Origin: Pelomonas sp. CA6
GTDB lineage: Bacteria > Pseudomonadota > Gammaproteobacteria > Burkholderiales > Burkholderiaceae_C
NCBI RefSeq assembly: GCF_022549225.1
Contig: NZ_JAKZFD010000001.1
Coordinates: forward strand, 762,831-826,830
DNA: 64,000 nt
Direction: 5' to 3'
Part shown: positions 46,645 to 55,510 of the stretch, piece after piece
Layout of the letters: each line of letters starts with the position of its first letter
Position numbering within the stretch: position 1 is the stretch's first letter
Translations under genes and position numbers: made by a program
The notes under the pieces: model-generated
The model's database searches: none
Told to the model about the DNA's origin: nothing
What the model saw: the letters and a program-made list of their open reading frames with translations, nothing else

Positions 46645-49600
46645 ATGGGGCAGTCTCAGAATTCCGCTTTGAGGTGGGCCATCGCCATCGTGGCGATTTT
46701 GTTCTATAGCGTCGGCGCCGGAGCCGCTGACCCCGGCGGCACCGAGGAAAGCTCGGATTCCTTCACCGCGCCAGGTCCGAGCCGGGAGCCCAGCCCTCGC
46801 CCCGTCGAGCCGTTGGCTGCGTCGGTTGCCGTTCCGTCCTTCTTTGATGAGCAGGGCAAGCTCATTCGTGGACATCAGGCGCCCGCGGCGTTGGGGCCTC
46901 AGCTGTTCGGTGATCAAGTCGACCTGTACACGGGCGCATTGAGGTTTGTCCAAACGGATGTCCATCTACCGGGCAACAGTGCATTGCCGGTGAGCATTGG
47001 TCGACGGCGAGACGCGGGCTGGAGCAGCGGCATTCGCGGGCACTTTGGCGATTGGGAGAGCGATGTTCCTCGGCTCTACAGCACGGGGTCCACGCGAAAG
47101 GGCTGGGTCGGAAAGCAGGACAGTGCCGCGCGGTGTTCCGCTCTGGGGCTGCCCAGGTCCGAGGTGGGGGGGGGTGGGATCCCCGTCCTTCAGTCCGCGG
47201 GCCTTCTGGGGTGGCGTATATCTCCTCGCCCCTGGCGCTGAGAACCTGGAGGTCCTGTATAGCCTTGGAAACTCGGTGCCGTCGCCATCGGACGGCCAAG
47301 CCTATCCGCTGTCCGCGGCGGGCAACTGGTTCCTACGCTGTCTGGATCGCATTGCCAATGGGGTTGGTGAAGGGTTCGTGGCGCTCAGCCCAGCGGGTAC
47401 TCATTACCGCTTCGATTGGCTGGCGTCCCGGTCGATCGCGGCGTTGGAGGACTTGGGCGGAAGCATGGGTCGAAGTGAATTCTGGCTGATGCCCACGCTG
47501 ATCACCGACCGGTTCGGCAACTGGGTGCGCTACACCTACGATGCCGCGAACCCATGGCAGCTGCTGCACATCGAGGCCAGCGATGGCCGCCGGTTGAGCC
47601 TGAGCTATGAGCCGTCGTCTTCGGGATCAGACGTGGCGCGGATAGCAATGGTGAGCGATGGCGTCCGTACCTGGCGCTATCGCTACGACGGCGAAGGAAG
47701 CCTGAAATCGTTGGTCTTGCCGGATTCCAGCCAATGGCTTTTTGACCTGGAAGGGCTGGACACCCGCGTGGGCGGTTGGAACCTCGGCGACACCAACTAT
47801 TGCAGCGACTACCCGGTCTATCCTCCACCGCCGGACTTCGTGGGGCGCATGACTCATCCGTCCGGCGCTGTGGGGCGTTTCGTGACTCGATGGGTGGAGC
47901 ATCAGCGCTACCAGACCACCAGCAAATGCGAGTACGTGGGTGTCAATCTCGGCAACGAATCGTCGACGGCAAAGTTCAATCCCTATCCCTCCCGTTGGTG
48001 GACGCAGGCGATCGCCGAAAAGCAGCTCCATGGCCCCGGTGTTGTCGAACTGCGGTGGACTTACCAGTGGCAATACGGCGGTGGCGGCGTCAAGCACGTG
48101 CTGGTCGGCGACCCTCAGGCGCGAGTCACCCGCTATACCTATGGCGCCACCTACAACGTCAATGAAGCCCAGCAGCTGAGCATTGATGAAGGCTGGGATG
48201 GCAGCGCTGCGCTGCGCACGACCTTGCTGCGCTACCGCGCGGTGAACTTGTCACCCTATATCGATTCCTATGGCGTCAGCACGGTGAGGACTAGCAACCC
48301 TCTATCGCAGCGCAGGCGGCCCGTGGATCGCCGGGAGCGCTTGCAGCAGGGCGTGAGTTTTGTCTGGGAGGCGACGGCGTTCGACACCTTGGCGCGGCCG
48401 GTGAACATTACGCGCTCCAACACCTTGGGTCTGCAACGCAGCGAACTCATCGCTTATCACGACCACTTGGGCAAATGGATTTTGAGCCAGGTGGCCAGCA
48501 CCTCCGAGTCCAGCACCAATGCCGTGCTGGAGGCCACCACCTTCAGCCCCGCGTCTGCGTTACCCGAGAACAGCTATGAGTTCGGCAAGCTCAAGGCCAG
48601 CTATGCCTTCAACCCGGACGGGACTCTGCTCATGCACAAGGATGGCGCCGGGAACACGACGACCTACTCCAGCTACAAACGCGGGCTGCCCCAGCACATT
48701 GGCTATGCCGACGGTAGCAGTGAGTCGGCGGTGGTCAATGAACTCGGGCTGATCACCAGCCTGACCAATGCCGCGGGCTATACCACCGGATATGGCTACG
48801 ACGCCATGGGGCGCTTGAATCTCATCGTGCCACCCAGCGGCGATCCCGTGGCCTACAACGCCACCGCCATCGTCTTCGAACCCGTGAACACTGATGAGTT
48901 TGGTCTGGCGGCAGGTCATTGGCGCCAGACGCTCAGCCGCGGCAATGCACGCACGGTCACCTACTTTGACGGGCTGTGGCGCCCGGTGATGCAACGCCGC
49001 TTCGACGCCTCCGACGAGGCCGGCACCCGCAGCGTCATCGTGCGCGCCTTCGATGCGGACGGGCGCACGGTCTACGAGAGCTACCCCCAGCGCGACGTGG
49101 GCAGCGTGAATGAGACGCCCGCAGGCAAGCGCCACCACTTCGATGCCTTGGGACGGAATAACCGCAGCGACGCGGACAGCGAGTTGGGCCTTCTGTCCTC
49201 CACCACGGACGCCCTCGGTGGCTTCCAGACGCGCAACACCAACGCGCGAGGGATCGCCGCCACCTCCAGCTTCTGGGTCCTGGATGATCCGGAGCAGTTC
49301 CGGCTGGCCGGCGTGAGCGCTGCGGAGGGCGTGACGGTCGTCATTGGCCGAGACCTGTTCGGCAAGCCACTGAACATCACGCGTAGCGGTGTGTACAACG
49401 GCCAGGGCATCAGCGTGACGCGCCGCTATGTATACGACAGCGGTCAGCGTCTATGCAAAACCATCGACCCCGAGTCCGGCGCCACGGTTCAGGACTATGA
49501 CGCGGCGCACAACATCGCATGGCGGGCGCCTGGGCAAAACCTCCCGGACCCCCTGTCCTGCGATACGGGGAGCGTGGGCGCCGAGGCCAAGATCAGTTAT

Positions 49601-51418
49601 GGCTACACGCCAAAGAACCAGCTGCAGAGCACCCGTTACGGCGATGGCAGTCCAGGCATCACGCGAACCTATACCCCGGATGGCCTGCCGTGGACCGTGG
49701 TCAGCAACGGCAGCACCTGGACCTACGGCTACAACCGGCTGCGTCTTCCCGTCAGCGAAGTGCTGAACTTCGGTGGCCAGGACTATGTGATTGGCTGGGG
49801 CGTGGATGCGAACGGCAGCCTCAGTTCCATCAGCTACCCCGGCGGCCGAAGTTTTTCGTACAGCCCAAATGCGCTGGGGCAAGCGCGTCAGCTCGGCCCG
49901 TACGCCAGCAAGGTCAGCTTTCACCCCAACGGCGCGGTCGCCGGGTTCGTGTACGGCAACAGCATCCAGCACTCGCTGACCCTCAACGTGCGCGGCCTGC
50001 CTTTGCAGAACCGCGACGGCGGGGTGATCCACGACCAGTACAGCTACGACGCCAACGGCAACGTGGTCGGCATTGCGGATCTGCAGGAAAGCATCTTCAA
50101 CCGGAGTCTTGGCTATGACGGCCTGGACCGCCTGACCAGCGCCAGCGCTCCCAACGTCTGGGGCAGCGCCAGCTATGGCTACGACCCGGTGGACAACCTG
50201 CGCTCCGCGGTGGTCGGCGTCCGCAACAGTCTCATGAATTACGACACCACCAATCGCCTCGTCAGCATGGTGACGAACGGCGGTACGACGAACTACAGCT
50301 ACGACGCATCGGGAAATCTGCGCGCCAAGGGGCTGCAGACCTTCACCTTCGACCTTGGCAACCGACTCAGCAGCGCATCTCTGGGGGGCAGTTATACCTA
50401 CGATGGGCTAGGGCGACGGATCAGGCTGGTCAGTACGGACGGCTCGACCCGCATCCAGGTTTACAGCCAAGGCGGGCAGTTGTTGTGGGCCAGCAGTGCC
50501 GGCGGGGCCCGCCCGCCTAGCAGCACCGCCTATATCTATCTGGGTGGCAAGCAGATTGCAGAAAGCAGTTCCGCAACCGGTGACCAGTATGTGCATACGG
50601 ACACCCTGGGCAGTCCGGTAGCGCATACCAACGCCTTGGGTTCGCTGATGAACCGCACCCGTTATGAACCCTATGGTTACACGGCCGCAGGCACCAAGCC
50701 CGGTGCGGCAACCAGCGTGATTGGCTTTACGGGGCACGTGAATGATGCGGAAACGGATCTGGTGTATATGCAGCAGCGGTACTACGATCCGATTGCGGGG
50801 AGGTTCCTATCTGTGGACCCCATCGTTACGGACACCAATACGGGAAATGGATTTGGAAGGTACGTTTACACCGAGAATAATCCGCTGCGTTATAAAGATC
50901 CTGACGGGCTCAAATGTTCCGGCACTGGCGACGACGCCAAATGTACAGTCGATCTGGTAGACGGAAAGGCGATTGACAGAACGAAGCTTTCAGATGCCCA
51001 GAAGACGCAAATCGGTAAAATTGAATCCGCGCTCACTACAGCATATAAGGGAGCGCTGGCCAATGCGGAAACGAAATTCAGCTTGCAGCAAGATGCGGCC
51101 GGTAACAAGGGCGAGGTGACGGGCAAAGAGATTGCGGGCATTCTTAAGGAGTCGACCGTCGATCTGCTGTCGAAGGGTGGTGGTGATGGAAGAATGGCGG
51201 AAGCGGGATACTCGTCAGGTCAGCCTGGAATTAATTTCTTTTCGAAAAATATCGAAAAAAACTCGAGTCAAAGCCTTAAAGAGGTGGCGGCGCATGAATC
51301 AATTCATTTGGCACGGGAGTTCAAGCTAATGCCATTTCGTGCTGGAGATGGACACAATAAATGGTTTGATCCTGCAGTGAAAGAATTGATCAAGATTTCG
51401 GATGGGGCAAAGAAATGA
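46645..51418 (+). CDS. RHS/YD-repeat secreted protein with C-terminal HExxH tip, frameshifted at a G9 run
   Basis: ATG 46645 has GGGGAGG 5 bases upstream and a signal peptide (RWAIAIVAILFYSVGAGA). The first frame runs through family-typical GDQVDLYTGALRFVQTDVHL, passes a run of nine G at 47166-47174 and stops at 47239. The next frame (+1) continues at once with RAFWGGVYLLAPGAENLEVL and stays open to 51418. With eight or eleven G the two join into about 1590 residues. Many YD repeats follow, then RHS core motifs TRYEPYGYTA and YYDPIAGRFLSVDP and the boundary motif NPLRYKDPDGL (50882-50911). Beyond it a 168-residue tip carries HESIH (51293-51307), a zinc-protease-like motif. The tip is less GC-rich than the core. 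The next gene overlaps by 4 bp. Confidence 0.85.
47166..47174 (+). repeat. Run of nine G, frameshift point in the RHS gene
   Basis: Nine consecutive G lie exactly where the reading frame of the RHS gene changes. Homopolymers of this length are prone to slippage in replication and to base-calling errors. G8 or G11 would restore the frame; G9 truncates the product to about 198 residues. Confidence 0.9.
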
Positions 51419-52059
51419 GTCGCAAGGCAAAGATGGCTAGCGCTTTTTTATACGCAGGGGATATGTTGATAATTTTGATTTCATTGTTTGCCGCCGAGGC
51501 TCAGGCAAGGTATCGGTAAAATTACGTTTGTCCTGCGTATGCTGGTGGTTTATTCATTGGGGATGGTGTGATTGGATTGCAGTTGTTCGACGAGCGCTCC
51601 GGCATAGGGGAAATGTTGGGGAGAAGGCATCTGGTACTTGATCGGTTTAAATATTTTGAGTGCGGGGAGGTAAATTTTTTCTGTATTTCTGGGGGTGATG
51701 GATCGGAGTTTTTTTTGGATATTCCAATTGCGCTCCCTAAGGTGATTGATGAAAAATCAAAGTATCAGTACGCTGGACTAACACTTGAGGCGGCCCCGGT
51801 TGTGCGTGAGCGTTATAAGGGACGGAAGGCAGCGCAGCTGATTGTGCAGTCTCCTGCTGATCAGGGCGGAAGCTGGTATAGCCTTACCGTTGTTGAGGGA
51901 GTGGGTGTGGTCGATTTTTATATTCCTCGCATGCGTGCGACAAAATTTGCCACCGGGGATTTAATGGAATTGAAAGGTCTTACTTGCTACTTGGACTCTG
52001 AAAAGGGAATTTTTTCCAGAGTCAAAATTCGCGGCAAATCGTCGACAAAAATTTTCTAA
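51415..52059 (+). pseudogene. Probable immunity protein gene for the RHS tip, with in-frame TAA at codon 35
   Basis: ATG 51415 overlaps the RHS stop (ATGA). The frame codes for a signal-peptide-like start (MASAFLYAGDMLIILISLFA, then AEAQA), meets TAA at 51517-51519, and then stays open in the same frame to 52059, giving about 213 residues if read through. The later part (from NYVCPAYAGG) is soluble, with beta-type stretches such as GEVNFFCISGGDGSEFFLDI, and belongs to no family I recognise. Position directly after a polymorphic-toxin tip, low GC and predicted export suit an immunity protein acting outside the cytoplasm. A separate product could start at GTG 51568. Confidence 0.55.
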
Positions 52060-52571
52060 ATCTCCTGGGGCTTGCGCCTGGACTGGATCTGAAGGGCAGT
52101 CTCAGATCTCATTTCTTTTAATAGTTCGAAGGTCTGCGAATCGCCATATTGGGGCTAGATTCGCTTCTATGGCAAATTGCCAAGAAAGACAGGAGGCCCG
52201 TCAGGACAACTACAAGCCAGCGTTGCGCCTAGGGGAAAAAGCCTGCCAGTACGACGAACTCGCTCCTCGGGGGCGGCACCTCAAGAGGCGCATTGCGCCA
52301 GCCATCGCCCGTTGAAGTCGTGGCGAACGACTTGAGCATCCATTGCGGTGCCTCGGTCACACAGCCCAGAGTCCAGCCGCTGCATGAGTGCCCCGCTTGA
52401 AGCGGTCGCGGCCTCGAACTCCAAGCCTGAACGCATCCACCGCCACACGTGCCCTGGGGCCGTGGTCCGCGAACCCCCAGGAGTCGTGCGTCTGAGCCTT
52501 GCGAGGGCTGACGCCGACTCGGTGTTTCAATGTTCAACTTCTTTAATATTGCAATCATGTACTATTGAAGA
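52060..52571. other. Gene-poor 512-bp region after the RHS module
   Basis: No convincing gene. The first 100 bp are AT-rich like the RHS tip. A 13-bp palindrome TGGCAAATTGCCA lies at 52170-52182. The last 70 bp before the PadR gene are again AT-rich and contain TTCAAT...ATTGAA arms (52526-52531 and 52564-52569), possibly the PadR promoter and operator. A leftward frame at 52229-52558 has no recognisable product. Confidence 0.5.
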
Positions 52572-53138
52572 ATGAGTGAAGAGACACTTTTGGACACCGA
52601 GTTCGCCATCCTGGGCCTGCTCGACGAGGTGGGTCCCGCGTCCGGCTATCGCGTGCTGACGCTGGTGGCCGAACGCGGGATGAACGAGTGGGCGGGCCTG
52701 AGCGCTTCGAGCGTTTACAACAATCTCAGAAAGCTGTGCCGGTCGGGCCTGGCGGCTTCGGTGCCTGACCTGGAGAAGAACGGCCGGGGACCGGCCGGTT
52801 CTTTGTATTCCCTCAGCGCCGAGGGGCGCAGCGTGCTTCGCCGCCACCTCGGCGACGCGCTGGTCCATGCGAAGGAGCAGTCGCCCGCCTTCAAGCTGGC
52901 GCTGGCCTTCAGCGGCGCTCTGTCGGCGAAGCGCCTCGCGGCCTTGCTGGACCAGCGCCAGGCCGTTCTGCGGGACCGGTGCGCCCAGGTCGAGAAGGTG
53001 CGGCGACCGCTGCAGGACAGCGGGAAGGAGCCGCGTTCGGCCACGCTGCTGTTCGAGTACGTGTTGCAGGGGCTGGCGCACGAGCTGCGCATGGCCGAGC
53101 ACCTGGCCCAGATTTCCATCAACGGAGACAAGTCGTGA
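52572..53138 (+). CDS. PadR-family transcriptional regulator
   Basis: A 188-residue regulator. The N-terminal winged helix reads FAILGLLDEVGPASGYRVLT, SASSVYNNLRKLCRSGLAA and GPAGSLYSLSAEGRSVLRRH, as in PadR proteins. The C-terminal half is helical and would form the dimer. It ends in a GTGA overlap with the BtrH-like gene, so the two are a coupled pair, probably autoregulated. The ligand is unknown. Confidence 0.85.
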   Translation: MSEETLLDTEFAILGLLDEVGPASGYRVLTLVAERGMNEWAGLSASSVYNNLRKLCRSGLAASVPDLEKNGRGPAGSLYSLSAEGRSVLRRHLGDALVHAKEQSPAFKLALAFSGALSAKRLAALLDQRQAVLRDRCAQVEKVRRPLQDSGKEPRSATLLFEYVLQGLAHELRMAEHLAQISINGDKS

Positions 53139-54136
53139 GCATGCACAAGATCGAGGGCTTCGAGCCCATGGCGGGCCAACACTGCGAAACCGTGACCACG
53201 GGCACGCTGCTCAAGGCGGCAGGGGTGGTGCTTTCCGAGCCCATGCTCTTCGGCCTGGGGGAAGGGTTGAGCTTCATCTTCCTGAATCTGGCCGCGCTGC
53301 CGCTGCCCTTCGTCGGCGGGCGCGTGAAGCCCTTCGAACTGACGCTCAGCCTGTGCCGCAACATCGGTGCCACCTGTGACGCGGCCGAGACGGGCTCCAA
53401 GCCCAAGGCCTGGGCGAACCTGGAGGAGCCCATCCTGCGCGGGACGCCGGTCGGCCTGCAGCTGGACTGCTATTACCTCGACTACTTCAGCCATCCCGTG
53501 CACTTCGCGGGCCATTTCGTCGCCGCCTATGGATTCGACGAGTCCGAGGTGCTGGTGGTGGACACGGTCCAGCAGGGCACGCTGCAGCGCGCACCGCGGT
53601 CCAGGGTGGAAGAGGCCCGCTTCGCCAAGGGCCCGATGGCGGCGCGCGCCAGGAGCTGGACCATCACGGCGCCGGCGAAGCCGGTCGATCTGCCCGGCGC
53701 GGTCCGCGCCGCGATCGGCGCCAATGCCGAGGCCTACCTGAACCCGCCGTTCCAGGGCGCGTCCTATCTGGGCATTCGCAAGATGGCGGCGTCGCTGCCG
53801 ACATGGCTGAAACTCAGCAAGAGCCCGGAGCAGGATCTTGCGCAAACGGCGCTGATGATGGAGCGCGCGGGCACCGGCGGCGCGATCTTTCGCAATTTCT
53901 ACCGGGACTTCCTGGCCGAGGCGCGGGACCTATTGCCACAGGACCAGCGCTTGCTGCGAGAGGCCGAAGGCCTCTTCGGCGAAGCCGCCGCGGGATGGAC
54001 GGCCATCGCGGATCTCATCGGCCGGGCCGGTGCGCAACAGGACGCGAAGTCGCTCCACGAGGCTGCCGGCCTGTGCACCCAGGTCGCCGACCTCGAGGTG
54101 GCGGCCATGCAGCGGCTCAGCCGCGTCGGCGACTGA
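53135..54136 (+). CDS. BtrH N-terminal-domain protein (cysteine-peptidase-like acyltransferase fold)
   Basis: About 333 residues. The N-terminal domain resembles that of BtrH, the butirosin enzyme that transfers an acyl group from a carrier protein, with a papain-like Cys-His-Asp set: C17 in MAGQHCETVTTG, H127 in FAGHFVAAYGF and D143 in LVVDTV. The C-terminal half is helical, as in the DUF4872-type partner domain. GTG 53135 has GGAGA 6 bases upstream and overlaps the PadR stop; ATG 53141 is the alternative. No carrier protein or synthetase lies nearby, so its substrate is open. Confidence 0.7.
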   Translation: MSMHKIEGFEPMAGQHCETVTTGTLLKAAGVVLSEPMLFGLGEGLSFIFLNLAALPLPFVGGRVKPFELTLSLCRNIGATCDAAETGSKPKAWANLEEPILRGTPVGLQLDCYYLDYFSHPVHFAGHFVAAYGFDESEVLVVDTVQQGTLQRAPRSRVEEARFAKGPMAARARSWTITAPAKPVDLPGAVRAAIGANAEAYLNPPFQGASYLGIRKMAASLPTWLKLSKSPEQDLAQTALMMERAGTGGAIFRNFYRDFLAEARDLLPQDQRLLREAEGLFGEAAAGWTAIADLIGRAGAQQDAKSLHEAAGLCTQVADLEVAAMQRLSRVGD

Positions 54137-54151
54137 GCGGGCATGGCCGCC

Positions 54152-54172
54152 GGCCCCCGGTCGATGGGGGCC
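54152..54172. terminator. Hairpin between the BtrH-like gene and the porin gene
   Basis: GGCCCCC (54152-54158) and GGGGGCC (54166-54172) pair exactly around a 7-base loop in the 60-bp gap between convergent genes. It may terminate both transcripts; no long T-run is present. Confidence 0.5.
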
Positions 54173-54196
54173 TGCATCCTGGCGCTCGGGCTGCGC

Positions 54197-55264
54197 TCAG
54201 AACTTGTGCCGCATCCCGGCCAGCACGGTGGTGACGGTGCTGCTGGTGCCGTTGGCGGCCATCTGCGCGATCATGCCGTCCTTCAGCTGGGTGCTCTGCA
54301 GCGCGATGTAGACATCGCTGCGCTTGGACAGCAGGTAGTCGGCCAGCAGCGAATAAGTGCGCGCCTTGCCGTTGCCGTCCGGCGTGGCCACGCCCTTGGC
54401 ATTGGTGGTGCCGGTTTGCTTTTGATCGTAGTAGGCCAGATGCAGCGCGAACTGGGGCGTCAGCGCATAGCGGCCGCCCAGCCACCACACGGTGTTCTTG
54501 CGACCGAAACCGCCGGCGGACTGGAAGTCGTTCTTCACCTGGGCGGTGCCCAGGTAGGCGGTGAAGTCGCCCAGCGTGTAGCTGCCGCCCAGGGTCAGGC
54601 CGGTGGCCTTGGCACTGGCGTTGTCGCGCGTCTCGTCGTAGGCGGCCTGGGCGCTGAAGCCGCCGCCGCTGTAGCCCACGCGCAGGCCCAGGCTGCTGCC
54701 TGCGCGGGTGCTGCCCGCCTGCTCGCCCAGGGCGACCATGGCGCCCACCAGCAGGCCGTTGGTCTCCAGGCTGTACTTGACCGCGTTGTCGCGGCGCGCA
54801 TTGACCACCTGGTAGTCGGCGAACTTGAGCGCCGGCGCATCGCCGCTGTTGCCCAGCGGCGTGAAGTTGGCGAACTGCACCGGGTCCAGGTCCGACTGCG
54901 CGTCGTAGGAAACCGTGGTCTGGCGGCCGACCGTGACCTTGCCGAAGTCGCCGGACAGTCCGACCAGCGCTTTGCGCGAGAAGGACTGGGCGCTGCTCTT
55001 GTTGGCGCCGGTGTCCACCGCGAACTGGTTCTCCAGTTCGAACACGACCTTGAGTCCACCGCCCAGGTCCTCGCTGCCCTTGAAGCCGTAGCGGCTGCCC
55101 TGGATGCCGCCCGAGATCAGGCGATTGGCCTGGCCGCCCGGCTGGCCGCTGGTGGTCTGCACCGCCGCGTCGACCAGGCCATAGATCGTGACCTGGGCCT
55201 GCGCCTGGCCGGCGAGCGCGCCGGTCGCCATCAGCGCCAGTGCGCCCACATGCTTGCTCTTCAT
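54197..55264 (-). CDS. Gram-negative general porin (OmpC-like, betaproteobacterial type)
   Basis: A 355-residue outer-membrane trimeric porin. The signal peptide (MKSKHVGALALMATGALAGQ, cleavage at AQA) is followed by QVTIYGLVDAAVQTTSG, the standard first strand. SRYGFKGSEDLGGGLKVVFE and VGLSGDFGKVTVGRQ mark strands two and three and the PEFLG-type loop region, and the protein ends in TTVLAGMRHKF with the terminal Phe used for outer-membrane insertion. It may be under OmpR control. Convergent with the BtrH-like gene. Confidence 0.94.
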   Translation of the reverse strand: MKSKHVGALALMATGALAGQAQAQVTIYGLVDAAVQTTSGQPGGQANRLISGGIQGSRYGFKGSEDLGGGLKVVFELENQFAVDTGANKSSAQSFSRKALVGLSGDFGKVTVGRQTTVSYDAQSDLDPVQFANFTPLGNSGDAPALKFADYQVVNARRDNAVKYSLETNGLLVGAMVALGEQAGSTRAGSSLGLRVGYSGGGFSAQAAYDETRDNASAKATGLTLGGSYTLGDFTAYLGTAQVKNDFQSAGGFGRKNTVWWLGGRYALTPQFALHLAYYDQKQTGTTNAKGVATPDGNGKARTYSLLADYLLSKRSDVYIALQSTQLKDGMIAQMAANGTSSTVTTVLAGMRHKF

Positions 55265-55436
55265 CGATTACTCCGTTGTAGATAGGGAAGGAACAACGGC
55301 GAGCACTCTAGAGAGCGTCGATGACCGGCCCTTGTCAGGCGGCCAAAATCGGCGAAGGCGCGATTCGGCGGATTTGGGGGATCAACGAGCGTGAGCGGTC
55401 CTGTGGGGATGCGGTGCCGGCCACGCCCGGGACGCG

Positions 55437-55500
55437 CAAAAAAACCCGGCGCCGCCGAAGCGGCACCGGGTTGCAGGATGGGGCGGATCGGCTCCGCCCC
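55437..55500 (-). terminator. Terminator of the acetaldehyde dehydrogenase gene
   Basis: Leftward, a first hairpin GGGGCGGA/TCCGCCCC (55480-55500) follows the stop at 55511. A second hairpin, AACCCGGTGCCGC with GGCGCCGGGTT, lies at 55445-55472 and is followed by seven T on this strand (55438-55444). The second is a classic Rho-independent terminator. Confidence 0.85.
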
Positions 55501-55510
55501 GCGGGGGCAT

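Noticed and set aside
52229..52558. Leftward 109-codon open frame after the RHS module
   Set aside because: No ribosome site, no recognisable motif and a composition like chance frames in GC-rich DNA; it also overlaps the AT-rich PadR control region.
46285..52571. Direct repeat of the tRNA-Val 3' end as an attachment site
   Set aside because: I found no second copy of the T-arm/acceptor sequence in the tail, only a 7-base match around 52220.
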